From NCBI GenBank assembly GCA_018402085.1, contig JAGYJM010000002.1:2619501-2683500 (forward strand): 64,000 nt of DNA. The letters run 5' to 3'. The translations under genes were made by a program, and so were the position numbers. This document shows, in pieces, positions 7,702 to 16,959 of the stretch; the stretch's first letter is position 1; the number at the start of each line of letters is the position of its first letter. The DNA comes from Flavobacteriales bacterium (lineage in GTDB: Bacteria; Bacteroidota; Bacteroidia; Flavobacteriales_D; Sanyastnellaceae). Under the pieces are notes generated by a model. That model searched no databases, was not told the DNA's origin, and saw only the letters and a program-made list of their open reading frames with translations.

Positions 7702-10239
7702 ATGTGGGTTAAGCGTTTATTTATTTTACTGGCCGCCCTCGGGCTTTGCGCCGGCTCTGCCTGGTTCTTCGTGCAATCGGGAGACAGGGCGTTGCATGCA
7801 CCTGCGCCTGATGCCTTCATGCCGGAAGATCTTGCGGCTTTCACTCATGTGCAAGAGCCTTTCACGTTGGCCGAGCACATGCGATCAACACCCGTTTATC
7901 AGTCTGTTCACCCCCAGTTGAATTGGTTCACCGTACTCTGCCCGAAGGGTAAAGAGCGTCATGACTGGTATTTCGAAAACGGTGCCTACCTCCTGACGCA
8001 GCGCGATACAGCAGCGCTGATCTTTGGCTTGCCTGACCGTTGGCGACAGCAAGAATCTGAGGCCTGGCTGACCACCTACCTAGGTGCCCGGCCGGTGCGC
8101 AGTGGGCTTCTTCGCTTGAATGACACCTTATTTGCCCACCTCTCTCAAGAAGCGGTGTGTGTCAGTACCGGTGATCAACCGCCTGTTTTTTTCCGCGCAA
8201 AAGCGCGGGATGAGAACGCCCACCTACTGAAGGCCCTTTCCCATGCCGGTGCGGCAACCTTCAGTCAATTCTCTCACGGCGGTGAACTCAGCTTACCCTT
8301 CATGCCGGTGCACTCAACATCCCGCACCATTCGCGATGTATACTTCGAGGCTGAAGGCATCATTGCTGAAGAGGTGATCACACCTGACAGTGCTTACATA
8401 ACGGAACAAAAACTACCCGCAGCCTGGCAGACCTTGCTCCCGGCCAATCTGCTGCGTTTTGACGGTATTGCCTTGCCCGAACCCAAACTGACATCTGATC
8501 AAATGCGGGCAGCTCTGCTCATGGCAGAGGATTCTGCATCTACCGAAAGGCGCAATGCAGGGCACGCCGCGTTCAATGGCCGACTTGCTGACCTTGAAAC
8601 AGCCTCCGGTATCAGCGCATCGGTGCTGCTTGAAGACTGGTGGACCACCGGTATTGCAGCCATAGAGACCGCATCAGCGAGCTATTTGATGCTGGCCAAT
8701 GGAGACGCAAGCATCGCGTTGGGTAGCTTGCGCAGCTACCTCACACCGAAAGAAACCCGCCTCAGCGATGGCATTGTACTCTCATGGGAGACGCCGGAAT
8801 TGCTGCAGCACCTTCTTTCACCCTTCACCAAACTGAAGGTGGGCGCCGCATGGATCAATGACAAAACAGTCATCTTCGCTGAAACAGAACAAGCACTCAT
8901 TCGCCTGGTTACCGAAATAGCTACCGGACAAACCCTCAGCAATGAGCACCTGCTTGTGCGGGCACTTGATCGCGGTGAAAGTTTCATTCGTTACCACCAC
9001 GGCGACCTTGATTGGAGTAGCAAAAACCCGGAGATGCACTTACCCGCCCTAACCGGTGAAGAAGGTGCAGCGCCACATTTCATCTACAGTGGTGTTCCAA
9101 TGCGCGACGGACGCATAGTGACCCGACTCGAGCTGCAAACCAGCTCAGAAGCCAGAAGTTCGATCAAGCTTAAATGGGAAAGCACGCGCCCCGGCCTACT
9201 CGGCCAACGCCTTTGGTCAGCACGCAATCACCATACCAATGGTTTTTACATCTTACTGCAAGACAGCAACCACACCCTGCATGCCATTGATGCCAATGGC
9301 CGGGAAATGTGGAAACTCGCACTGAACGGCCCCGTAATGGGTGAGCTTCATGAAGTGGATATCTACCGCAACGGAAAAGTTCAGGTCGCCTTTGGCACCG
9401 CTGGAGCCTTGCACATGGTCGCCGTGAACGGCCAATACGTAGAGGGCTACCCCATCAAATTTAAGGCCGGTATTCAGGCCACTTCACCTTTGTATGTGGC
9501 CGATTACGACCGGCAGCGAAATTATCGTCTGCTTGTAGGCACGAGTGACGGCAAGCTCCGGAACTACCGTAATGAAGCCGAGGTCACACCGGGTTGGAAC
9601 TACGAATCCGGACAGCAAACGATCGTACAGGTAGAACATCTCAAAACCGGCAACAAAGACTACCTCTTCGCTCTGTTCGATGACGGAAGTGTGAAGCTGC
9701 TCGAACGTGACGGCACACCGCGTTACGAAACTCCTGTTAATCTTTCCGACATTACACCACCCGTGCAATTTCGCCTGACTGGCGACATCCGCACGAGTAC
9801 AGCTATTGGCATAAATACGGCTATGCAAGTGTTAGAATACACTTTTGGCGCTAAAGAAAACACCGCCCCGGCGGTATTAGGCAAAGGCAGCACCTTTGTG
9901 CTGGCAGATCTCGATGGTGATCGCCTGACTGATTTCGCGCTAGCTGACAGCACAAGAGTAGAGGCCTATACCGCTGATAAAACCCTAATGTTTGAGCGCG
10001 AATTTCTCGAGCCCGTAGCACCTGAACTTTATACCTACACCTTCAGCACTGGTAAAAAAGTGGGTGTCTCTGTGCCTGCTCTGGGCCAAATACACTTGCT
10101 TGAAAGCGATGGCAGCAGTTCAGAAGGCTTCCCCTTATTTGGTAACAGCCGCTTTGTTATTCGTGATTTGGATGGTGACGGAAAACTCGAGCTGGTGACT
10201 ACAGACGGTGAAGGCTTAGTACTCTGCTACGAACTATGA
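7702..10239 (+). CDS. Large membrane-anchored protein with C-terminal propeller-like repeats
   Basis: I do not recognise this 845-residue protein as a named gene. An N-terminal hydrophobic segment (residues about 4-25, MWVKRLFILLAALGLCAGSA) is a signal anchor or signal peptide, so the rest is probably periplasmic. Residues about 30-500 show no motif I can name. From about 510 onward the sequence reads like a beta-propeller, with recurring units such as HAIDANGREMWKL, LLVGTSDGKLRNY, LADLDGDRLTDFALAD and IRDLDGDGKLELV. The last two resemble FG-GAP Ca2+ loops and the others PQQ-like blades. It lies between an acyl-CoA dehydrogenase and convergent recG, with 2 bases between the stop codons. A role in envelope maintenance or surface binding is only a guess. 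Confidence 0.8.
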   Translation: MWVKRLFILLAALGLCAGSAWFFVQSGDRALHAPAPDAFMPEDLAAFTHVQEPFTLAEHMRSTPVYQSVHPQLNWFTVLCPKGKERHDWYFENGAYLLTQRDTAALIFGLPDRWRQQESEAWLTTYLGARPVRSGLLRLNDTLFAHLSQEAVCVSTGDQPPVFFRAKARDENAHLLKALSHAGAATFSQFSHGGELSLPFMPVHSTSRTIRDVYFEAEGIIAEEVITPDSAYITEQKLPAAWQTLLPANLLRFDGIALPEPKLTSDQMRAALLMAEDSASTERRNAGHAAFNGRLADLETASGISASVLLEDWWTTGIAAIETASASYLMLANGDASIALGSLRSYLTPKETRLSDGIVLSWETPELLQHLLSPFTKLKVGAAWINDKTVIFAETEQALIRLVTEIATGQTLSNEHLLVRALDRGESFIRYHHGDLDWSSKNPEMHLPALTGEEGAAPHFIYSGVPMRDGRIVTRLELQTSSEARSSIKLKWESTRPGLLGQRLWSARNHHTNGFYILLQDSNHTLHAIDANGREMWKLALNGPVMGELHEVDIYRNGKVQVAFGTAGALHMVAVNGQYVEGYPIKFKAGIQATSPLYVADYDRQRNYRLLVGTSDGKLRNYRNEAEVTPGWNYESGQQTIVQVEHLKTGNKDYLFALFDDGSVKLLERDGTPRYETPVNLSDITPPVQFRLTGDIRTSTAIGINTAMQVLEYTFGAKENTAPAVLGKGSTFVLADLDGDRLTDFALADSTRVEAYTADKTLMFEREFLEPVAPELYTYTFSTGKKVGVSVPALGQIHLLESDGSSSEGFPLFGNSRFVIRDLDGDGKLELVTTDGEGLVLCYEL

Positions 10240-10241
10240 CC

Positions 10242-12347
10242 TTAGCTGACGAGGCTCCAGTCGGGTCGGTTCTTCTGCAGGCGCTCAAGCGCCCTGGCAA
10301 GCGGCCGGTTCTCAGGCATGTTTAAATCAGGATCCGCATCAAGCAATTCGTTTGCAAGATGCCTCGCAGTCTTCAGCAATTCACCGTCTTCGTTGAGATC
10401 TGCATACTGAAACTGCATTTGTCCGCTCTGTTGAGTACCTGAAATATCTCCCGCTCCGCGCAAGTCAAGGTCAACTTCGGCAATCTCAAAACCGTCATTG
10501 GTTCGGCACATGGTCTCAAGGCGCACCACGGCCTCTTTGCTGAGCTCATCACCGGTCATCAGTATGCAATAGCTCTGCTCGGCTCCGCGACCTACACGTC
10601 CGCGAAGCTGATGCAATTGAGACAGTCCGAATCGCTCGGCACTTTCAATCACCATCACACTGGCATTGGGCACATTGACGCCTACTTCAATGACCGTAGT
10701 AGCCACGAGTATCTGCGTTTTCCCGGTTGAGAACTGGCGCATCTCAATCTCTTTATCTTCAGGCTTCATCCTTCCGTGTACGATACTTACCCGGTACTCT
10801 GGCATCGGAAATGCGCGGGTGATACTTTCGTAGCCATCCATCAGGTCTTTGTAATCCATGACCTGGCTTTCTTCAATAAGTGGATACACAACATAGACCT
10901 GACGTCCTTTTGCAATCTCATCTTTCAAGAAGCGAAAGACCTTCAGCCTCGCGTTATCAAAGCGGTGTACCGTCTTCACCTCTTTACGCCCGGGTGGCAA
11001 CTCGTCGATCGTAGACACATCCAGGTCGCCATACAGCGTCATGGCAAGGGTTCTTGGTATGGGGGTGGCCGTCATTACCAGAATATGTGGAGCGACCTTT
11101 GACTTTTTCCAGAGTCTTGCGCGTTGCGCAACCCCAAAGCGATGCTGTTCATCAATCACTGCGAGGCCGAGGTTTTGAAACTTCACCTTAGGTTCAATCA
11201 GCGCATGTGTACCGATGAGGATATGCAGCTCGCCTGAGTCAAGCATTTCATGAATTTCGTTGCGTTCTTTGGTCTTCGTGCTACCGGTCAGCAGCCTGAC
11301 ATTGACGGGCAGTTTGTTGAGCATCGAGCTGAAACTTTCAAAATGCTGTGTGGCGAGTATCTCAGTAGGAGCCATTACCGCTGCCTGGTAACCATTGTCA
11401 ATTGCCAGCAGAGCACAGAGCATCGCGACGATGGTCTTTCCACTACCCACATCGCCCTGAACGAGACGGTTCATGTGCCTGCCGGTGTTCACATCACCCC
11501 GAATTTCTCTCATGACGCGTTTCTGGGCGCTCGTAAGCTCAAACGGGAGGTACTTTTCATAGAATTGCATGAACAGGTCACCAACGGCTTCAAAGCGAAC
11601 ACCTGGAAGTTCAACAGTGGTTTGCCGTTTTCGAATGAGCAAGAGCAACTGCAGCATCAGCAGTTCTTCGAGCTTGAGACGATTGCGATGTCGTTCAACC
11701 TGTTGGAGGTCTTCAGGAAAATGGAGGTAGTGAAGTGCGTCGTCTTTCGAAGGAAATCGGAGCTTCTTCAAGAACGACTCCGGCAATGGATCGGGCACCA
11801 GTCCTTTGACCTGCGGCAGCAGTTCACGCACGAGGCGTGCAATACCGTTACTGTTGAGACCTCGACTTGAAAGTTTCTCGGTGGTAGAGTACACCGGTTG
11901 TATGCGTGGTAGGTTACGTTTTTTTACTTCGTCTTCATCTTCGAGTTCAGGGTGAGGAATGTTCCAGCGACCATTGAACCTTGATGGCTTACCGTAGCAG
12001 ACATAGGTTTTGCCGTAATGCAGTTTTGGTTTGATCCATTTCACACCTTTAAACCATACCAGTTCAATGCTGCCGCTTTCATCTTCAAACACTGCCGTCA
12101 GACGTTGTTTTTTTCCGGCGCCCATTTCCTGAACGCGGCTGAGGGTTCCTTTTAACTGTACGGCCGACACATCTGAAACGATGTCAGCAACGCGATGAAA
12201 AGCAGTGCGATCTACATAGCGAAAGGGCAGGTATTGCAATAGGTCACCAAAGGTTCGCACCCCCAATTCTCCGGCCAGCAATTCTGCACGGGCTGCACCA
12301 ACCCCTTTCAGGTATTCAATAGATGTCTGCAGATCCTTCTCAGGCAT
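10242..12347 (-). CDS. recG: ATP-dependent DNA helicase RecG
   Basis: RecG remodels stalled replication forks and branch-migrates Holliday junctions. It has 701 residues, a normal length. An N-terminal wedge/OB domain (about 60-150) is followed by the helicase core with Walker A GDVGSGKT (298-305), motif Ia MAPTEILATQHF, the DEQH box VIDEQHRFG (399-402 region), MTATPIPRTLAM, and the late motifs QLRGRVGRG and DLRGAGDISGTQQSG typical of RecG. The start ATG lies only about 11 bases beyond the hairpin of the pdh terminator, so its promoter probably overlaps that T-tract. Confidence 0.97.
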   Translation of the reverse strand: MPEKDLQTSIEYLKGVGAARAELLAGELGVRTFGDLLQYLPFRYVDRTAFHRVADIVSDVSAVQLKGTLSRVQEMGAGKKQRLTAVFEDESGSIELVWFKGVKWIKPKLHYGKTYVCYGKPSRFNGRWNIPHPELEDEDEVKKRNLPRIQPVYSTTEKLSSRGLNSNGIARLVRELLPQVKGLVPDPLPESFLKKLRFPSKDDALHYLHFPEDLQQVERHRNRLKLEELLMLQLLLLIRKRQTTVELPGVRFEAVGDLFMQFYEKYLPFELTSAQKRVMREIRGDVNTGRHMNRLVQGDVGSGKTIVAMLCALLAIDNGYQAAVMAPTEILATQHFESFSSMLNKLPVNVRLLTGSTKTKERNEIHEMLDSGELHILIGTHALIEPKVKFQNLGLAVIDEQHRFGVAQRARLWKKSKVAPHILVMTATPIPRTLAMTLYGDLDVSTIDELPPGRKEVKTVHRFDNARLKVFRFLKDEIAKGRQVYVVYPLIEESQVMDYKDLMDGYESITRAFPMPEYRVSIVHGRMKPEDKEIEMRQFSTGKTQILVATTVIEVGVNVPNASVMVIESAERFGLSQLHQLRGRVGRGAEQSYCILMTGDELSKEAVVRLETMCRTNDGFEIAEVDLDLRGAGDISGTQQSGQMQFQYADLNEDGELLKTARHLANELLDADPDLNMPENRPLARALERLQKNRPDWSLVS

Positions 12348-12388
12348 GATGTAAAAATAAAAGCGGAGGATCGATGTCCTCCGCTTTT
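12348..12388 (-). terminator. Terminator between the pdh genes and recG
   Basis: Bases 12359-12388 form AAAAGCGGAGGA-TCGATG-TCCTCCGCTTTT. On the minus strand it is followed by TTTTATTTTTAC, a good T-tract. It ends the pdhA-pdhC transcript just before the recG start codon. The A-rich 5' arm may make it work in both directions. Confidence 0.85.
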
Positions 12389-12430
12389 CAAGATAAACTT
12401 TATAAACAGACTATTTTGCTTTACCATTGT

Positions 12431-13747
12431 TCAACTCAGCATCCGCACAGGATTCTCGAGAAGGCTGCGGAATGTCTGGAGGAATGCAGCACCTGTAGCG
12501 CCATCAACCACCCGGTGATCGCAGCTCAGGGTCACTTTCATGACATTGCCCGGAACGATTTGCCCGTCACGCACCACCGGCACCTGACTGATACCTCCAA
12601 CCGCCAGGATACAACTGTCTGGCGGATTGATAATTGCGGTAAACTCTTCTATACCGAACATTCCGAGGTTTGAAATCGTGAAGGTGTTGCCCTCCCAGTC
12701 TTGCGGTTGTAGCTTTTTGTTGCGCGCCTTTTCGGCGTATTCTTTTACTTCTGCATTGATGGCCGTGAGGCTTTTCGCGTCAGCAAAGCGTACCACCGGA
12801 ACGAGCAGGCCTTCATCTACCGCCACGGCCACACCAACGTGAACATGTTGGTTGTATCGGATTTTATCTTCGAGCCAGGCAGCGTTTGCTGCGGGGTGCT
12901 TTTTAAGTGCAATGGCGGCGGCCTTGATCACGAGGTCATTGAACGAGACTTTGACACCTTCTTGCGCATTAATTGCTTTACGGGCAGCCATGGCCTGATC
13001 CATATCAATCGAAATGGTCAGGTAGAAGTGCGGAGCGGTAAATTTGCTTTCTGCCAACCGTCGCGCGATGGTCTTGCGCATCTGCGACACCGGCACTTCT
13101 TCGTAGTTCTCTTCTCCCGGAGCGGAGGTGTATGTTGAGAATGCCGGGCCTGATGACGCCGCAGAAGCGGCGGATGGCTGATAGTTTTCTATATCGCGTT
13201 TAACGATGCGACCGGCATCACCCGAGCCGCTGACCAGAGAAAGATCAATGCCTTTTTCTGAAGCCAGTTTTTTGGCAAGTGGCGAGGCTTTTATACGTCC
13301 GTTGCTCTGATGCTCTGATCCGGCTGGTATTTCAGGCCGGGGCGAAGCTGAAACTGACTCAGCGCGAGAGGATTCCTCAGGCTTCACGTCTTCTTTCTTC
13401 CCTTCGGGAGCCAACTGTCCTGACGCATCCGCTGTTTTTACAGCGTCATCATCACCTTTTTCAGCTCCTTCACTTTCTGCTTCTTTCAGCAGTGCCGAAA
13501 CATCTTCACCCTCTTCACCGAGGATGCAGAGAATTGCATCAACGGGTGCCCCTTCTCCTTGATCAACACCGATATGCAGGAGTGTACCGTCTTCAAACGA
13601 TTCGAACTCCATGGTGGCTTTGTCGGTTTCAATCTCTGCGAGAAGTTCTCCAGATTCAACTTTATCACCGACCTTCTTATGCCATTCAGCGACCACACCT
13701 TCGGTCATGGTATCGCTCAATTTGGGCATGCGAATGATTTCTGCCAT
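12431..13747 (-). CDS. pdhC: Pyruvate dehydrogenase E2, dihydrolipoyl acetyltransferase
   Basis: E2 moves the acetyl group from E1 via lipoyl-lysine to CoA and forms the core of the pyruvate dehydrogenase complex. An N-terminal lipoyl domain carries Lys43 in EIETDKATMEF. An acidic, Pro/Ala-rich linker follows, then a peripheral-subunit-binding domain (about 152-190, ASPLAKKLASEKGIDLSLVSG) and the catalytic domain ending with CDHRVVDGATGAAF, with active His about 411. There is one lipoyl domain; some E2s have two or three. It is 21 bases downstream of pdhA on the same strand. E1-beta and E3 are not in the window. Confidence 0.95.
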   Translation of the reverse strand: MAEIIRMPKLSDTMTEGVVAEWHKKVGDKVESGELLAEIETDKATMEFESFEDGTLLHIGVDQGEGAPVDAILCILGEEGEDVSALLKEAESEGAEKGDDDAVKTADASGQLAPEGKKEDVKPEESSRAESVSASPRPEIPAGSEHQSNGRIKASPLAKKLASEKGIDLSLVSGSGDAGRIVKRDIENYQPSAASAASSGPAFSTYTSAPGEENYEEVPVSQMRKTIARRLAESKFTAPHFYLTISIDMDQAMAARKAINAQEGVKVSFNDLVIKAAAIALKKHPAANAAWLEDKIRYNQHVHVGVAVAVDEGLLVPVVRFADAKSLTAINAEVKEYAEKARNKKLQPQDWEGNTFTISNLGMFGIEEFTAIINPPDSCILAVGGISQVPVVRDGQIVPGNVMKVTLSCDHRVVDGATGAAFLQTFRSLLENPVRMLS

Positions 13748-13768
13748 AATATCCTTGCTCTTCGCGGT

Positions 13769-14827
13769 TTAGTCTTTAACGAACGGGTAATCTTCTTGCA
13801 CGTAAACGTCTTCGTAGAGTTCTGATGCATCAGGATAGGGCGATTCTTCAGCGAATTTCACACTTTCTTCGACCTTCTCTTTGACCTCTTTACCGATGGC
13901 TTCGATTTCATCATCGCTCAGCCATTTATTTTTCTCGATTTTCTCGAGCACCACTTTGATAGGGTCTTTATCCTGGTATTCTTTCACCTCATCTTTGGTG
14001 CGGTACTTTTGCGGATCAGACATTGAGTGCCCCTTGTAGCGATAGGTGCGGATATCGAGCAGCGTAGGCCCCTCGCCTTTTCTTGCGCGTTCGGCCGCTC
14101 TTGCAATAGCATCTGCCACCGCTTCGGGGCTCATACCATCAACTGCTTCAGACGGCATCTCATAAGAGAGCCCGAGCTTGGTGAGGTCAGTGACGTTAGA
14201 CGTACGTTCAACGCTTGTGCCCATCGCGTAGTTATTGTTCTCAATAATGTAAATCACCGGCAGCTTCCAGGTCATCGCCATATTGAACGATTCATGAAGG
14301 GCACCCTGACGTGCGGCACCGTCTCCAAAGAAGCAGAGGGTTACATTGTCTTCTTTACGGTATTTATCAGCGAATGCGATGCCTGCACCGAGCGGGATTT
14401 GTGCTCCAACGATGCCATGCCCGCCGAAGAGATTTCGTTCTTTATCGAACATGTGCATCGATCCGCCTTTTCCTTTGGAGCATCCGGTTTGTTTACCGTA
14501 GAGCTCAGCCATGACGTATTTAGGATCCATACCCAGGGCAATGGGGTGAGCGTGATCGCGATAGGCCGTAATGACGCGATCGGTTTTCCGGATCACCTCC
14601 GTCATTCCTACGAGAACAGCTTCCTGTCCGATGTAGAGGTGACAGAATCCGCCGAACTTCTGCTGGATATAGAGCTGACCGCACTTCTCTTCGAATTTAC
14701 GCATGAGAAGCATGTCTTTATACCAACGGATGTAAGACTCTTTCGGGTACCCCGTTGTCTTATTGTTTCCGGAAGTACGCGGCTTGGTGCTTCCTGTGGT
14801 TTTTTTCTTGCTTGTTGACGTGGCCAT
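13769..14827 (-). CDS. pdhA: Pyruvate dehydrogenase E1 component, alpha subunit
   Basis: The thiamine-diphosphate-dependent E1 alpha subunit decarboxylates pyruvate and acetylates the E2 lipoyl group together with E1-beta. The 352-residue protein has the ThDP/Mg motif GDGAARQGALHESFNMA, starting at GDG 168-170 and closing at NNN 197-199. It also has GGKGGSMH-like SKGKGGSMHMF (about 117-127) and RTYRYKGHSMSDP, typical of E1-alpha. The first 25 residues are a Lys/Thr/Ser-rich extension without an obvious role. It heads the pdhA-pdhC unit, behind a TATATTTG box, and ends at the terminator before recG. An E1-beta gene must lie elsewhere. Confidence 0.95.
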   Translation of the reverse strand: MATSTSKKKTTGSTKPRTSGNNKTTGYPKESYIRWYKDMLLMRKFEEKCGQLYIQQKFGGFCHLYIGQEAVLVGMTEVIRKTDRVITAYRDHAHPIALGMDPKYVMAELYGKQTGCSKGKGGSMHMFDKERNLFGGHGIVGAQIPLGAGIAFADKYRKEDNVTLCFFGDGAARQGALHESFNMAMTWKLPVIYIIENNNYAMGTSVERTSNVTDLTKLGLSYEMPSEAVDGMSPEAVADAIARAAERARKGEGPTLLDIRTYRYKGHSMSDPQKYRTKDEVKEYQDKDPIKVVLEKIEKNKWLSDDEIEAIGKEVKEKVEESVKFAEESPYPDASELYEDVYVQEDYPFVKD

Positions 14828-14850
14828 AAGCTGGTTCCGTGTTTAGAGGG

Positions 14851-14858
14851 CAAATATA
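14851..14858 (-). promoter_or_regulatory. Promoter -7 box of pdhA
   Basis: The minus strand reads TATATTTG followed by CC, matching TAnnTTTG about 24 bases upstream of the pdhA ATG. I see no clear -33 TTG. Confidence 0.5.
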
Positions 14859-14886
14859 AGGGGTATCCCTCGTGTAGACCGAAGAC

Positions 14887-15366
14887 TCAGTGCTTTTTTA
14901 GCACGTTCCATGTGAAGCACAGCGGCATCAGGTCACTTGCAGAGGCTGCCACGATGACTCTTTCTTCACTTCCCCCCATGATAATGCGTATTGGAGCAAC
15001 CTGTCGGGCTTCATACTCCACCAGTACCTGGCGGCACGACCCACAAGGAGCGGCGGGGTTTCCGTCAGTCACTCCTGAGCGTGTTGCAATGGCAATGCGT
15101 TCAATCTTTTCTTTCGGAAACTGCGCTCCCGCGGCGAAGAGTGCGACGCGCTCAGCACAGAGGCCACTCGGATAGGCGGCATTCTCCTGATTGTTCCCTA
15201 TTACGATGCGCCCCCCTTCAAGCAGGAGAGCCGCGCCTACAGAATAATTGGAGTAGGGTGCGTAAGCGTTTTCAAGAGCCTTCTCAGCGGCTTCAAGTAA
15301 GGTGCGGTCAACTTCAGGAAGGCCGTTGCGGCCCTCGTAGATGTCTAGTTCTATTTTTAATTCCAA
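14887..15366 (-). CDS. cdd: Cytidine deaminase
   Basis: Cdd hydrolyses cytidine and deoxycytidine to the uridine forms for pyrimidine salvage. The 159-residue homotetrameric-type enzyme shows the zinc site: Cys70-Ala-Glu72 in GLCAERVALF (Glu72 is the proton shuttle) and PCGSCRQVL with Cys108 and Cys111. The substrate-side NNQEN is just before. The only available start in frame is TTG at 15366, since no internal Met precedes the domain. It is divergent from the VTC gene, with 53 bases between starts. Confidence 0.95.
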   Translation of the reverse strand: MELKIELDIYEGRNGLPEVDRTLLEAAEKALENAYAPYSNYSVGAALLLEGGRIVIGNNQENAAYPSGLCAERVALFAAGAQFPKEKIERIAIATRSGVTDGNPAAPCGSCRQVLVEYEARQVAPIRIIMGGSEERVIVAASASDLMPLCFTWNVLKKH

Positions 15367-15419
15367 TGAATTGCGTATTTTAGGGAGTTACGAGTCATTT
15401 ATAAACCTGCCAGCGACTC

Positions 15420-16196
15420 GTGCAGATTGATATTGTGAAGAACGAGTTGAATATACTGCAAGGATTTGAAACCGTGAGCCTGCAGACCATTCTGGAGACC
15501 GCTCTCCTGGATCGTGAGGATACGAAATATCTTCTGAACCGGAGCGATTTTCAGCGCCTTCTACCCCGGTTGAAAGAGGAATATTTCGTTCTCGAGACCC
15601 AAGGCACCCGTTCTACTGTATACCAGACGCTCTATTTTGATTCAACTTCGCTAGAATGTTACAATCTGCATCAGCGCGGCAAGCGAAACCGCGTGAAGAT
15701 ACGGATTCGAAAGTATATGGACTCACAAGACACCTTTCTCGAAGTCAAAAAGAAGAATAACAAGGGGCGTACCGTTAAATTCCGGAAGCCAATCTCTGAC
15801 ATCCATACGAGTCTTTCAGAAGAAGACTTGAACTTCGTTCGGTCTGTTTGTGACTTTCCGAATGAATTACAGCCCACCCTTCTCAACACCTTCAGGCGCG
15901 TCACCTTGCTACACAAAAAGCGGGATGAACGCATCACATTTGACATTGACCTATCTTTCAAACAACAGGAAAAAGAAGACATCGTACTTGATGACATCGT
16001 CATCGCAGAATTGAAACAAGAACATTTTGACAGGGAAACGCGGTTTGCACAAGTGGCAAAACAGATGCAAATTCGCCCCGTGCGCGTCAGCAAGTATTGT
16101 CTTGGGGTTGCGTTGTTGCTTGACAACGTAAAAAAGAACCGCATCAAGTCAAAACTTAGACGCATAGCCAAGCTGGCGGGTAAAGCCGCCAGTTGA
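15420..16196 (+). CDS. VTC-domain (polyphosphate polymerase-like) protein
   Basis: This 258-residue protein matches the bacterial VTC domain, a triphosphate-tunnel fold related to the yeast vacuolar polyphosphate polymerase Vtc4. Visible strands of basic and acidic tunnel residues are DREDTKYLLNRSDFQRLLP (about 30-50), TLYFDSTSLECYNLHQRGKR, RVKIRIRKY, FLEVKKKNNKGRTVKFRKP, and a late IAELKQE. These are expected to hold the phosphate chain and metal. The start is GTG at 15420. It is 22 bases upstream of a DUF4956 membrane protein, a pairing often seen in bacteria. Synthesis or binding of polyphosphate, or of another polyanion, is inference from the fold. Confidence 0.85.
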   Translation: MQIDIVKNELNILQGFETVSLQTILETALLDREDTKYLLNRSDFQRLLPRLKEEYFVLETQGTRSTVYQTLYFDSTSLECYNLHQRGKRNRVKIRIRKYMDSQDTFLEVKKKNNKGRTVKFRKPISDIHTSLSEEDLNFVRSVCDFPNELQPTLLNTFRRVTLLHKKRDERITFDIDLSFKQQEKEDIVLDDIVIAELKQEHFDRETRFAQVAKQMQIRPVRVSKYCLGVALLLDNVKKNRIKSKLRRIAKLAGKAAS

Positions 16197-16218
16197 GAAC
16201 CTATAAGCCTGATAACGA

Positions 16219-16959
16219 ATGAATCAACGCAGTGCCTCAATCCGCACGTGGAAGAAGTATATACTGTTTCTTCTGGTCGTTTTTATGCCTTTCACCGGTC
16301 TGATCGCGCAACAACCCACCGAAGAGTGGATTTTCTTTGACGCGTCTTCTTTTCTTCCGCTTATTGCACGACTGGGCATCAACATCGGGATTGTGCTTGT
16401 TCTGGTGAGGTTCATTTACTACCCCGTAGCTCGGCGAAAAGACTTTCTTTTCACCTACATCTTGATCTCCGTTGCCATTTTCTTTCTCTGCTACCTTCTT
16501 GCGAATGTAAACCTTGAACTGGCCTTCGCGCTCGGGCTTTTCGCCATCTTCGGGATCATACGTTACCGAACAGACCCCATTCCGATCAAGGAAATGACCT
16601 ACCTCTTTGTGATCATCGGGCTTGCGGTCATGAATGCACTCGCGGCAGGTGTATCGATTGCCGAAATTGCATTGGCGAATGTGCTGATCCTTGCGCTCAC
16701 CCACGGCTTAGAGAAAGTGTGGTTGGTGCGGCACGAGTCGTTCAAAATCGTACTCTACGAAAAAATTGATCTGGTAAAAGCCGGTAACCGGGATGCACTC
16801 AAGGCCGATCTTGAAGAACGCACTGGGATCAAGCTCAACCGCGTTGAGATTGGACGGATTGACTTTTTGAGAGATACGGCAATACTGAAGGTTTATTTTT
16901 ACGAAGACGAACAATCAGAGGCTCACTACGAAGAACGATCTACCGACAGCATTATTTAA
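16219..16959 (+). CDS. DUF4956 membrane protein, partner of the VTC protein
   Basis: This 246-residue protein begins with a signal-like hydrophobic stretch (about 13-30) and has about four further membrane segments (for example ARLGINIGIVLVLVRFIYYP, LLANVNLELAFALGLFAIFG and YLFVIIGLAVMNALAAG). A soluble C-terminal tail of about 90 residues contains LKADLEERTGIKLNRVEIGRI. GIIRYRTDPIPIKEMTYLF between helices is the most conserved-looking stretch and matches DUF4956. It could anchor the VTC protein at the membrane or move its product. The stop overlaps the ispF stop by 3 bases on the opposite strand. Confidence 0.8.
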   Translation: MNQRSASIRTWKKYILFLLVVFMPFTGLIAQQPTEEWIFFDASSFLPLIARLGINIGIVLVLVRFIYYPVARRKDFLFTYILISVAIFFLCYLLANVNLELAFALGLFAIFGIIRYRTDPIPIKEMTYLFVIIGLAVMNALAAGVSIAEIALANVLILALTHGLEKVWLVRHESFKIVLYEKIDLVKAGNRDALKADLEERTGIKLNRVEIGRIDFLRDTAILKVYFYEDEQSEAHYEERSTDSII

